NCBI GenBank assembly: GCA_028693055.1
Contig: JAQUWD010000037.1
Coordinates: 1-40,540 of the forward strand
Direction of reading: 5' to 3'
DNA from: Eubacteriales bacterium
Lineage (GTDB): Bacteria > Bacillota > Clostridia > Christensenellales > Aristaeellaceae
DNA: 40,540 nucleotides
Shown here: positions 8,951 through 16,702 of the stretch, one piece after another
Layout: every line of letters starts with the position of its first letter
How positions within the stretch are numbered: the stretch's first letter is position 1
The notes under the pieces: generated by a model
Told to the model about the DNA's origin: nothing
Database searches by the model: none
The model's input: only the letters and a program-made list of their open reading frames with translations
Made by a program: the position numbers and the translations under genes

Positions 8951-11215
8951 ATGTTTAAAAAGGTTCTTTCTATGATCGTTTGCCTCGTCATGCTGATGGC
9001 GCTGATTCCCTCGGCGGGCGCAACGGCTATGACTGTTACGGTGGGCAGCTCCTCTTCCGGCTTGGAGGGCGTGCAGGCTGCCGCCGTTCTGGGCGACACG
9101 ATTTACTATGTGGATTATCTAAATAATCTTTATTCCCGCAAGCCTTCCGAGCCTGAGGCGATCGCTTTAGGCAGCCTTAAGGAAGCCAAGGATGGAAATG
9201 TGCTGAGCGTTGAACAAATGCTTAGCTGGAACGGGAAGGTTTACGGCGTTAGCTTTACAGACAAAACGCTGTATCTGCTGGTGGATGAAACCGGAGCCTT
9301 CACCCCCGCCGCGCAGGAGGTAACGCTGGACCTTTCCCAATTGGTGGAGGAGGAGAACGGCGACGTTACGGCTGTTCCTTCCATGACCAGCGCCTTTTGC
9401 GTAAACGACTATTTCTACTATACAGCGATGAACGTTTCGGGTACCGGCATGAGTACCGTGGCAGGCCGAATCAACCTAAACACAGGCGCAAGCCAATCCT
9501 TTGCCACCAAGAATATTCATTCCTTGGCCCCCGGTGAGGATGGGAAGCTGACCGCCTACATTTTCGATATCTCTGCACTTTACAGCGCGACCACTACAGA
9601 AGGACTCGCTAGCCAAGTGGGCGAGCTAGCCGTTTTCGATCCCGAGACCGATACGCTGGGCGCTTCCTATCCCGTGGAGGCGGAGGGCTCCTTTGGCGGC
9701 TTGGTCGTAGGCGGATTGTGCTATGGCAACCAAACGGCTTACTATATTAACGGTTCCAAAATCATGGGCGTAAACATGGCTACCGGTGAAAGCCGGATCA
9801 GCGCCTACACCGGCGAGGGTATGTTCGGCGGCGCCAATTCTGGCGCGGCTGCCTTTGTGGACGGCTACTACATGAACTTTAGCTACAGTGGTATGAACCT
9901 CTACAAGCTGGACAGTGAAAACCTGAAAAAAGGCGCGCTGCGCATCTATGGCGAAATGGGCAGCGACGCTCATAAGAGCTTCACCCGCAACTATCCAGAC
10001 ATCCCCGTAGAGGTGGGCAGCGATTATACGGCTAGCTTGGAAGCCATTACGCAGGCCATGGTATCCGATACCAATCCCTATGATGTGCTGATTCTCAGCC
10101 TGAACTATATGCCTGTGGACCGTTTGCTCTCCAAGGGCTACTGCGCGGACCTGTCCGGAGAGCAGGGGCTGTGGGATATCGTCAATCAGATGTACCCAGA
10201 ATTTGCACAGGTTCTGCAAAAGGACGGCAAGCTTTACGGCGTGCCTGTGGACGCTACCGCCTATACCTACGGCGTTAATAAGGAGCTGTGGGAGGAATTG
10301 GGCCTCAGCGAGGACGATCTGCCTACGTCCATGACCGGACTATTGGACTTCGCCGCCAACTGGGTCTATGATTACGGCGAGGACCATCCCGATATTTATC
10401 TGTTCAATTCCACGCAGTCCTCCCAGATGCTTTTTTCCTTGATGCTGCAGAATTACATGGCTTACACTCAGCGGATGGGCGAAAACATGCTCTTTAACAC
10501 GCCCACCTATCGGGCGCTGCTCAAGGCCTTTGAAGCCGTAGATTTTGAAGAGATTGACAACTTGGTGGATCAGGATTCGATGTATGTGTCCAGCGACAAG
10601 GCGCTATTCTCGCTTTATAACGTCGTTATGCCGCCGAACAACTCCGATAGCAACGTTACGCCCCTCTACCTATCCCTGACGGACGACGACGAGCCTTTCC
10701 TGAGCGCCTCTATGAGCGTGATGATCATTAACCCCAAAACCACCCGTATGGACAGCGCGCTGCTCTATATGAAAAACTATCTGAACAATCTTCCTCAAGA
10801 GGGCGCGGGCATGACCATGTTCCCCGACCATAACGACCCGGTGGAAATGAAGGATTATCAGCAGACGCTGGATGAATTGGATCAGATGATCACCTCTGCG
10901 CAAACCCGTTTGGAGTCCGCCGCTGCGGAGAACAAAGCGGAAATCCAAAGCGAGATTGACTCTTTAAAAGATAGTGTTGAAGAAGTGGAGAAAAACCGCT
11001 ATACTCTAACGGCGGAGATGATCCAGAACTATCACGAGAGCGTTTATCCCATCGTATATGTGCAGCGCCAGAATATCTTGTATAGCGCCAGCGATAGCGC
11101 CCTGACCGAGATCAACACGCTGATGATGCAATATCTGGCTAAGGCGATCGACGCGGATAAGATGGTGCAGGAGCTGGATAATCGGCTGCGGCTGATGGCT
11201 ATGGAGGACGACTAA
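8951..11215 (+). CDS. Oversized secreted solute-binding protein 2 (ABC-type), paralogue of the preceding gene
   Basis: A 754-residue exported protein: signal peptide at 1-25 ending AGATA, no lipobox; N-terminal ~330 residues of propeller-like repeats (GDTIYYVDYLNNLYSRKPSE near 45, SWNGKVYGVSF near 95, GSKIMGVNMATGES near 275); then a solute-binding fold from ~340 (NYPDIPVEVGSDYTA, YDVLILSLNYMPVDRLLSKGY, LQKDGKLYGVPVD). A coiled-coil hairpin at ~636-683 carries the same ENKAEIQ core as the preceding protein, and the last 25 residues match closely (ELDNRLRLM). The two genes are 36 nt apart and look like an old tandem duplication that has since diverged. GAAAGGA is 13 nt before ATG. The strong 3' hairpin at 11234-11275 separates it from the permeases. 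Confidence 0.83.
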   Translation: MFKKVLSMIVCLVMLMALIPSAGATAMTVTVGSSSSGLEGVQAAAVLGDTIYYVDYLNNLYSRKPSEPEAIALGSLKEAKDGNVLSVEQMLSWNGKVYGVSFTDKTLYLLVDETGAFTPAAQEVTLDLSQLVEEENGDVTAVPSMTSAFCVNDYFYYTAMNVSGTGMSTVAGRINLNTGASQSFATKNIHSLAPGEDGKLTAYIFDISALYSATTTEGLASQVGELAVFDPETDTLGASYPVEAEGSFGGLVVGGLCYGNQTAYYINGSKIMGVNMATGESRISAYTGEGMFGGANSGAAAFVDGYYMNFSYSGMNLYKLDSENLKKGALRIYGEMGSDAHKSFTRNYPDIPVEVGSDYTASLEAITQAMVSDTNPYDVLILSLNYMPVDRLLSKGYCADLSGEQGLWDIVNQMYPEFAQVLQKDGKLYGVPVDATAYTYGVNKELWEELGLSEDDLPTSMTGLLDFAANWVYDYGEDHPDIYLFNSTQSSQMLFSLMLQNYMAYTQRMGENMLFNTPTYRALLKAFEAVDFEEIDNLVDQDSMYVSSDKALFSLYNVVMPPNNSDSNVTPLYLSLTDDDEPFLSASMSVMIINPKTTRMDSALLYMKNYLNNLPQEGAGMTMFPDHNDPVEMKDYQQTLDELDQMITSAQTRLESAAAENKAEIQSEIDSLKDSVEEVEKNRYTLTAEMIQNYHESVYPIVYVQRQNILYSASDSALTEINTLMMQYLAKAIDADKMVQELDNRLRLMAMEDD

Positions 11216-11233
11216 TCCTGCCAGCGTCAGACG

Positions 11234-11275
11234 GTATGCCGCATTGAGCGTATTTTGCGTCTCAATGCGGCATGC
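11234..11275 (+). other. Strong hairpin between solute-binding protein gene and permease genes
   Basis: The arms ATGCCGCATTGAG (11236-11248) and CTCAATGCGGCAT (11261-11273) are perfectly complementary over 13 bp, extendable by a T-G and a G-C pair, with a 12-base loop. No T-run follows, so it is not a classic intrinsic terminator. Its place, directly after a solute-binding protein gene and before the permeases, fits an element that stabilises the upstream message or limits downstream expression. Confidence 0.7.
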
Positions 11276-11316
11276 AACCCGCTTGGCTGTTCATACACCT
11301 TACCAAAGGAGATCGT

Positions 11317-12168
11317 ATGTTTCACAAGAAATCCGTTTGGCTGTACCTGCTGCCCGGCATGATCGGGCTTTTGGCATTTTATGTGGTACCTTTTCTATGG
11401 GGAATATGGTTCAGCCTGACCGACGGTACCATTAACAACAATTTCGTGGGCTTTGCCAACTATCTGCGGGTATGGCAAAACGAGGTTTTTCGTTTAGGCT
11501 TGAAAAATACCTTGGAGCTGTCTCTTCTGTGCGCCCCGGCGATTTTTATTCTGTCCTTTCTTTTGGCCTCCCTCTTGCGCAAGCGTGTAGCGGGAGACTC
11601 GTTTTTTCGTAACGCATTGCTCATGCCCTATCTGATGCCCTCCTCCGCTATTTTAATTATTTGGCTTCTGTTGTTCGATTACGGCGGCGTCGTGAATCGG
11701 TTGGTGGTAGCGCTGGGCTTTCCCCGTATTTTCTGGCTGGAGGGCAGCGCGCTTCGTATCCCTATCGTGCTTCTGTATATCTGGAAAAACCTTGGCTTTA
11801 GCGTGGTTATCTTTACCGCAGCCTTACAGGCGGTGCCGGAGGCTCTTTACGAGTACGCCAGCTTGGAGGGAGCCGGATACCTGCGCCGGGAAATTTCCAT
11901 CACCTTGCCCCAAATTTTACCTACGGCTTTTCTGGTGCTGGTGCTAGCCATTGTCAATGCGTTTAAAATCTTCAAGGAGGTGTATTTCATCGGCGGCTCC
12001 TACCCTGATGAAAGCATCTACACCTTGCAGCATTATATGAATAACAAATTTTCAAAGCTGGACTATCAGGACGTTACCACCGCCGCCTATTCCTTCGCGG
12101 TGATTGTGGTGGTGCTGATACTGCTTTTGTATCGCACAAAATCCGTGCGGCAGAACGACGCTGTGTAG
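11317..12168 (+). CDS. Carbohydrate ABC transporter permease, MalF/UgpA type
   Basis: The start is ATG 11317 (MFHKKSVWLYLLPGMIGL) with AAAGGA 6 nt upstream; an in-frame ATG at 11272 lies inside the preceding hairpin and has no ribosome binding site. The 283-residue inner-membrane protein has about six membrane helices, a first helix with the usual LLPGMIGLLAFYVVPFLWG signature, and a cytoplasmic EAA loop (EALYEYASLEGAGYLRREISI, residues ~185-205; here split across the loop) that docks an ABC ATPase. It pairs with the MalG-type permease 14 nt downstream. No ATPase is encoded nearby, so a shared MsmX-type ATPase is expected, as is common in Bacillota. Substrate unknown, though the family moves mono- or oligosaccharides. 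Confidence 0.92.
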   Translation: MFHKKSVWLYLLPGMIGLLAFYVVPFLWGIWFSLTDGTINNNFVGFANYLRVWQNEVFRLGLKNTLELSLLCAPAIFILSFLLASLLRKRVAGDSFFRNALLMPYLMPSSAILIIWLLLFDYGGVVNRLVVALGFPRIFWLEGSALRIPIVLLYIWKNLGFSVVIFTAALQAVPEALYEYASLEGAGYLRREISITLPQILPTAFLVLVLAIVNAFKIFKEVYFIGGSYPDESIYTLQHYMNNKFSKLDYQDVTTAAYSFAVIVVVLILLLYRTKSVRQNDAV

Positions 12169-12182
12169 AGAGGAGGAGGAAG

Positions 12183-13097
12183 ATGAATACCACTGCACCC
12201 GTAACCCACAGAAAGAAAAAACCAAGTCGGCTTCGCTATATGCGCCGCGCCCTCAAGCGCGCCCGCCCCTTTGCTTTTGTTCTGCTATGCCTCATCGCCA
12301 TTGTGATGCTGATTCCCATTGTATTCACATTTCTGTACTCCTTCTTTCCCATGAGCGAGATCAGTGCGTACTTAAAGGGACGGAATAATTACGACGCAAC
12401 CAAATGGATGGACGTTTTGTTCTCCCCCGCGCAGGTCAGCCTGCGTCAGTACTATAAAATTCTGATTGAAGAGCCGCAGTATTTAAAGCTGTTTGTGAAC
12501 AGCGCCATGTATGGCGGCGCAATTCTATTAGGCCAGATGGTGATTATCCCCATGACCGCCTATGGGCTGAGCCGGTTCCGCTTTAAAGGCCGAGACGCGC
12601 TGTTTTTTCTGGTGCTGGTGCTCATGCTGCTGCCCTTTCAGGTAACCATGGCGCCCAGCGTCATGACCCTTCGGGCATTGGGCATCTTGAATACGCCATG
12701 GGCCGTGATATTGCCCATGTTCTTCTCTCCGTTTTACCTGTTTCTCATCCGGCAGTTCATGCTGGGCCTTCCCAACGAGCTGCTGGAGGCTGGACAGATG
12801 GACGGCGCGGGTACCTTCCGCTGCTTGGTTCAGGTGGTGCTCCCCGTCTGCCGCCCCATCATCGGCGCGTCGGTAGCCCTGAGCTTCGCCGACAGCTGGA
12901 ACATGGTGGAGCAGCCGCTGATCTACATCACGGATCAATCGCTACAGCCTTTGTCCGTTATGTTTAACCAAATCAGCACGGAATCCTCAGACATCGCGTT
13001 TGCAGGAGCGGCGCTTTACCTGCTGCCCATGCTGCTGGTTTATCTGTATTTCCAAGACGATATCCTGCTCGGCGTGCAGCTGAGCGAGCTGAAATAA
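12183..13097 (+). CDS. Carbohydrate ABC transporter permease, MalG/UgpE type
   Basis: A 304-residue inner-membrane permease with a basic N-terminal tail (~30 residues, Lys/Arg-rich), then six predicted helices starting with FAFVLLCLIAIVMLIPIVFTF. The EAA loop is NELLEAGQMDGAGTFRCLV at ~195-215, with the G-A-G core that contacts the ATPase; LLPFQVTMAPSVMTLRALGIL upstream of it is also characteristic of MalG-type proteins. A run of AGGAGG repeats (12171-12180) lies just before ATG 12183. It forms the channel with the MalF-type partner and continues into the HlyD-like gene 24 nt downstream. Confidence 0.93.
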   Translation: MNTTAPVTHRKKKPSRLRYMRRALKRARPFAFVLLCLIAIVMLIPIVFTFLYSFFPMSEISAYLKGRNNYDATKWMDVLFSPAQVSLRQYYKILIEEPQYLKLFVNSAMYGGAILLGQMVIIPMTAYGLSRFRFKGRDALFFLVLVLMLLPFQVTMAPSVMTLRALGILNTPWAVILPMFFSPFYLFLIRQFMLGLPNELLEAGQMDGAGTFRCLVQVVLPVCRPIIGASVALSFADSWNMVEQPLIYITDQSLQPLSVMFNQISTESSDIAFAGAALYLLPMLLVYLYFQDDILLGVQLSELK

Positions 13098-13121
13098 CGC
13101 CCGGTTAAGGAGAACAAACAC

Positions 13122-14483
13122 ATGAGCAAGAAGAACAAGGTTTTAAAAGCGTTGCTGTTGTTGGCGGTGGTCATTGCGGTATGCATGTACTTTTCCCGTA
13201 CTATTCAAACCATCACAACCCCCAAGGTGAAGCTGGTACAGGCTACCAGCGGCCGAATCGAGCAAAAAATCGACGTTTCCGCCAAAGCCTATTTCCCCGT
13301 GAAAACGGAGATTACGCTGAACAAAGCGAAGGATTATCCCATTACCATTGACAAGGTCTATGTAAAAACCGGCCTGTATGTGGAAGAGGGAGACGTGATC
13401 TTCACCTCCACCTTGAACGATTACGAGACCAAGGAAAAGCAGCTGACCGACGATTATAACAAGAAGGCGCAGGAGATCATCGATCTGGACATTGCCAACC
13501 GCAAAAGCAGCAAGCAAAGCATGCAGAATGATCTGTACGATCAGATGATCGAGCTGCAGGACGCGCTTAGCGAGGCGGAGAGCAAAGCCCGGCTTGCGGC
13601 CGCCAAGGAAAACATTGATCTGGTCTTTGACCAAAGCACTTGGCAGGCTAAGGCCGAGGCTGCCGGAGCCAGTCAGGAAGTGCTTGACCTGATTCAGAAC
13701 GCCGTGACCGCCAAGGCCTCCTTTGAAATGGCCCGGGTTGATTTTTTTGACAGCTACGAGAACAAAAAAATCAAGGTCAAGGACGAGGTTTTTAAGTACA
13801 TCAAGGATCGCAACACCAAGGTGACGGAAATGCAGGACTTAAGCGACGATATGGTAGCCCTGCAGGAGGCTAAGCAGAGCCTTGGCAAGGTGACCGCCGC
13901 CAGCGCCGGCTATATTGTGGAGCTGGACCTGAAAACCGGGGACAGCTATACCGGCCAGAAAAGCGCCTACACCATTGCCAAAAAGGACGATGCCCCCATC
14001 CTTCGGGCAGACATTACCGACCTGAAAAAAGAAGTGTCCAAAAACGCAAAGGTCGAGGTGCAGGGCGAATACAGCACCTACAAAACCAAGGTAAGCGAAG
14101 TGATCAATGATACCGACGGCCGGGAGTATGCGGAGATCGAGCTGACGGAGGATATTCTCCGCTCCGCAGGCGGCATGAGCAAGCTGATGCAGGACGATGG
14201 TCTATCGGCAAAGATCGTTTTCCGCGCCAAGAAGAACGCCACCATCATTCCAGCCTCGGCGCTGCGCACCGAGGGGGACAGCGACTATATCTTCGTGGCG
14301 GAATACAGCTATGGCGGCTTCCTTTCCTCCAGCAACGTCAAGGCCAAGAAAACCACAGTGACCGTCATTGATCGCAGCGACACGGAGGTCAGCATCAACG
14401 AGGACCTAAGCTATCAGAGCATCATCGATAAAGCGGATCGCACGGTTGTGGACGGCAAGCCTGTGATGGAGTATGTGGAGTAA
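13122..14483 (+). CDS. HlyD/MacA-like membrane fusion (adaptor) protein
   Basis: A 453-residue protein with one N-terminal membrane anchor (residues ~8-25, LKALLLLAVVIAVCMYF) and an extracytoplasmic body. Two half-motifs of a biotinyl/lipoyl-like domain frame a long helical region: VYVKTGLYVEEGDVIFTS at ~83-100 and ASAGYIVELDLKTGDSYTG at ~262-280. Between them is a coiled coil rich in Lys, Glu and Gln (~105-255). A beta-barrel/membrane-proximal part follows, ending with IIPASALRTEGDSDYIFV near 375. This is the architecture of adaptors that work with MacB-type exporters. AAGGAG lies 9 nt before ATG. It sits between importer permeases and a MacB/FtsX-like gene (3 nt downstream), which is an odd mix. 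In a monoderm it may act in envelope signalling or peptide export. Confidence 0.82.
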   Translation: MSKKNKVLKALLLLAVVIAVCMYFSRTIQTITTPKVKLVQATSGRIEQKIDVSAKAYFPVKTEITLNKAKDYPITIDKVYVKTGLYVEEGDVIFTSTLNDYETKEKQLTDDYNKKAQEIIDLDIANRKSSKQSMQNDLYDQMIELQDALSEAESKARLAAAKENIDLVFDQSTWQAKAEAAGASQEVLDLIQNAVTAKASFEMARVDFFDSYENKKIKVKDEVFKYIKDRNTKVTEMQDLSDDMVALQEAKQSLGKVTAASAGYIVELDLKTGDSYTGQKSAYTIAKKDDAPILRADITDLKKEVSKNAKVEVQGEYSTYKTKVSEVINDTDGREYAEIELTEDILRSAGGMSKLMQDDGLSAKIVFRAKKNATIIPASALRTEGDSDYIFVAEYSYGGFLSSSNVKAKKTTVTVIDRSDTEVSINEDLSYQSIIDKADRTVVDGKPVMEYVE

Positions 14484-14486
14484 AGC

Positions 14487-15716
14487 ATGAAAGCATTTTT
14501 GAAAAGCCATCGAGGCTTGCTGGCGGCGCTTGTGCTCTGCGCTGCTGTGATTACTTATGCGGGGGTGGAGCTAAGCGCGACTCCCCAGAACTTCCAACGG
14601 GTCTTTTTGCCCTCGGAGCAAACCTCCACGGGAACCGACGAAGCCGGTCAACAAGAGCCCAAGACCAATCATTATCTTCGGGAGCTGATTGACAAGGCGC
14701 AAACGGTCACTTCCGCGCTGGACGGCTCCTGTGACCCGGTATCCCTTTATGCTGTAGCGCAACCTGCCACCATCGGGATGAAGAAGGAAAACCAATCCGT
14801 CAGCGCCCGGCTGGTGGGCATCGACAATCAATATCTGTCGCTGGAGGAGTTTGGCCTTTTAAGCGGACGGTATTTTTACCCGGACGAATATCTCTATGGC
14901 GATAAGGTGGCGCTGATTGACGAGCAGCTAGCCGTGGCTTTGTTTCAATATGCGGAGCCTATTTTGGAGGAGCTGACCATCGGAGACGAGACCTACCGGA
15001 TTATCGGCATCGTTCGGGACCAGAAGCGCGTGGGGGACGAAATGGAGTACAGCGCCTATGTGCCCTATCGTTCTTTGATGGCCAGCAGCGTTAAAATGAC
15101 CGCCGTGGTCTATGAAGCTGCCCCGGTGAAGGGCTCCGGCGGCTGGGCCGCCTTTCAAAACGCGGTGGCGACGCTAGGCGAAGTGGGAACGACGGTGAGC
15201 CTGCCCAAGGAAACCATGAACGGACTCTTGCCGCTGCGGCTGCTGGGTGTGCTGACGGGGGCTATTGTAGCGATGTACCTCATCAGCGTATTGAACCATG
15301 CGTTTCGTTGGCTGGTAAGGCGATACAAGGAGCGGCTACGGGATGAATACGCCGTCAAGCTGCTGGGCTGGGTCGTGCTGCGCGGGCTGGGCTTGGCAGT
15401 TGGTTATGGAGTATGCGCTTTTGCGCTAGCTCAGCTCTTCGTGGTGCTAATCGCCCCGGTATTTACCTTCCCGGAATGGGTACCGGCGATTTTGGTGGAG
15501 CCTAAGGATATTGTCGCCGCCTTTTGGAACGTGTGGCAAAAGCCCGCCGCCGTTATCGAGCTGCGCATGCCGGAGCTTCTTAGGATCCGCTTCTACGCCC
15601 GGCTGATGGGCTGGGCCTGCGGCTTTGCAGCGCTGTTTCTAAGCGCGCTGTGGATCTATATCCGCGTACAATTCAATGGACTTTTGCCCGAAAATATTAG
15701 AAACGAGGAGGATTAA
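14487..15716 (+). CDS. MacB/FtsX-like ABC transporter membrane protein
   Basis: A 409-residue protein with the four-helix topology of type VII ABC transporters: one helix at ~8-26, a large extracytoplasmic MacB periplasmic-core-like domain (~60-235, with SARLVGIDNQYLSLEEFGLLSGRYF and YRIIGIVRDQKR as landmarks), then three helices (~250-272, ~295-330, ~375-398). It starts 3 nt after the HlyD-like gene and carries GGAG in the end of that gene as its ribosome binding site, so the two should be made together. A MacB-like ATPase is missing here: neither an N-terminal ATPase domain nor a separate gene is present. Either an ATPase encoded elsewhere serves it, or it has an ATP-independent structural role. 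Confidence 0.8.
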   Translation: MKAFLKSHRGLLAALVLCAAVITYAGVELSATPQNFQRVFLPSEQTSTGTDEAGQQEPKTNHYLRELIDKAQTVTSALDGSCDPVSLYAVAQPATIGMKKENQSVSARLVGIDNQYLSLEEFGLLSGRYFYPDEYLYGDKVALIDEQLAVALFQYAEPILEELTIGDETYRIIGIVRDQKRVGDEMEYSAYVPYRSLMASSVKMTAVVYEAAPVKGSGGWAAFQNAVATLGEVGTTVSLPKETMNGLLPLRLLGVLTGAIVAMYLISVLNHAFRWLVRRYKERLRDEYAVKLLGWVVLRGLGLAVGYGVCAFALAQLFVVLIAPVFTFPEWVPAILVEPKDIVAAFWNVWQKPAAVIELRMPELLRIRFYARLMGWACGFAALFLSALWIYIRVQFNGLLPENIRNEED

Positions 15717-15717
15717 A

Positions 15718-16077
15718 ATGTTTCGCTTTGCTCACGAGAACTATAATGTGCTTGACCTACAGCGCTCCCTTGATTTCTATCAGGAGGCCCTTGGGCTGGT
15801 AGAAGCCAGACGCACGGAAAAGGATGACTTCACCATTGTTTATTTGCAGGACGAATCGGGACGGTTTCTCTTGGAGCTAACTTGGCTAAAGGATCGTAAG
15901 GAGCCGTACAATCTGGGGGACGAGGAGTTCCATTTGGCCTTTGTTACCGACGACTTCCAAGCCGCTCATGCTCTTCATGAAAAAATGGGCTGCATCTGCT
16001 ATGAAAATAAGGATATGGGAATTTATTTCATCAAGGACCCCGACGGATACTGGCTGGAAATCGTGCCAAAGCGATAA
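15718..16077 (+). CDS. gloA: Glyoxalase I (lactoylglutathione lyase), VOC family
   Basis: The start is ATG 15718 (MFRFAHENYN), placed 1 nt after the previous stop with GAGGAGG just upstream; the frame is open further 5' but that lies inside the MacB-like gene. The 119-residue protein has two beta-alpha-beta-beta-beta VOC modules. All four metal ligands known from the E. coli enzyme can be aligned: H6, E53 (LLELTW), H72 (FHLAF) and E114 (WLEIV). The DLQRSLDFYQEALG stretch is a family hallmark. It would detoxify methylglyoxal, a by-product of sugar catabolism, as a hemithioacetal of glutathione or another thiol. It is the last gene of the plus-strand run and is followed by a bidirectional terminator. 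Confidence 0.88.
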   Translation: MFRFAHENYNVLDLQRSLDFYQEALGLVEARRTEKDDFTIVYLQDESGRFLLELTWLKDRKEPYNLGDEEFHLAFVTDDFQAAHALHEKMGCICYENKDMGIYFIKDPDGYWLEIVPKR

Positions 16078-16088
16078 CGAAAAAAGAA

Positions 16089-16129
16089 GCCGACAACCTT
16101 CGCATTTGCGAGGGCTGTCGGCCTTTTTT
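16089..16129. terminator. Bidirectional intrinsic terminator between gloA and hpt
   Basis: A ~15-bp stem (GCCGACAACCTTCGC / GCGAGGGCTGTCGGC, with two non-Watson-Crick positions) and an ATTT loop is followed by CTTTTTTG on the plus strand. On the minus strand it is followed by CTTCTTTTTT. It ends both the gloA transcript and the convergent hpt transcript. Confidence 0.92.
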
Positions 16130-16130
16130 G

Positions 16131-16697
16131 TTACTCGGTTTTGGCTTGGTAAACGGAGGGCGATAGAATGCCAACCTCCGGTAGGTTGCGGTAGACCTCA
16201 TCATAGTCCAGACCGTAGCCGACCACGAATGCGTCGGGAATTTCAAAGCAGGTATAATCCACGCTGAGCGGCACGGTACGGCGTGCGGGCTTGTCCAGCA
16301 GGGCGGCGATCCGCAGGCTGGAAGCGCCGCGGCTGATCAGCAGCTTCTTCAGGTAATTCAAGGTCATCCCTGTATCTACAATATCCTCGACTACGATAAC
16401 GTCCTTGCCAAGAATGCTTCGATCCAAGTCCTTGATTAAGCGTACCTCGCCGGAGCTGACGGTGCTTGCGCCATAGCTGGATACTACCATGAAATCAATG
16501 GTCAAGGGCAGATCGATTTCCCGAATCAGATCGCTAAAAAAGAGGCTGGCTCCCTTTAGGATACAGACCATGACGGGCTTTCTGCCCTTATAGTCCCGGG
16601 TAATGCGCTCTCCTAGCTGCTGCACGGCTTCCTTGAGCTGCTCCTTGGTGTAGAGGATGCTTTCCAAATCGTTATAAAGCGTACGTTGGTTTTCCAT
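16131..16697 (-). CDS. hpt: Hypoxanthine phosphoribosyltransferase
   Basis: Purine salvage enzyme joining hypoxanthine or guanine to PRPP. I start it at ATG 16697 (MENQRTLYNDL), giving 188 residues: AAGGAG occupies 16711-16706, 8 nt upstream, and overlaps the alternative in-frame GTG at 16706, which therefore cannot be the start. Family motifs are the PRPP-binding VVEDIVDTGMTL (residues 102-113), the ILKGASLFFSDLIR loop (near 46) and VVSSYGASTVSSGEV flexible loop (near 71). It lies 5 nt after tilS on the same strand; tilS-hpt is a conserved Bacillota pair. The convergent terminator lies just past the stop. Confidence 0.97.
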   Translation of the reverse strand: MENQRTLYNDLESILYTKEQLKEAVQQLGERITRDYKGRKPVMVCILKGASLFFSDLIREIDLPLTIDFMVVSSYGASTVSSGEVRLIKDLDRSILGKDVIVVEDIVDTGMTLNYLKKLLISRGASSLRIAALLDKPARRTVPLSVDYTCFEIPDAFVVGYGLDYDEVYRNLPEVGILSPSVYQAKTE

Positions 16698-16702
16698 TTC
16701 AG

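Noticed and set aside
8951..11215. Assembly duplication as the explanation for the two large binding-protein genes
   Set aside because: The two proteins are alike only in scattered motifs and differ at most residues, so they are real diverged paralogues.
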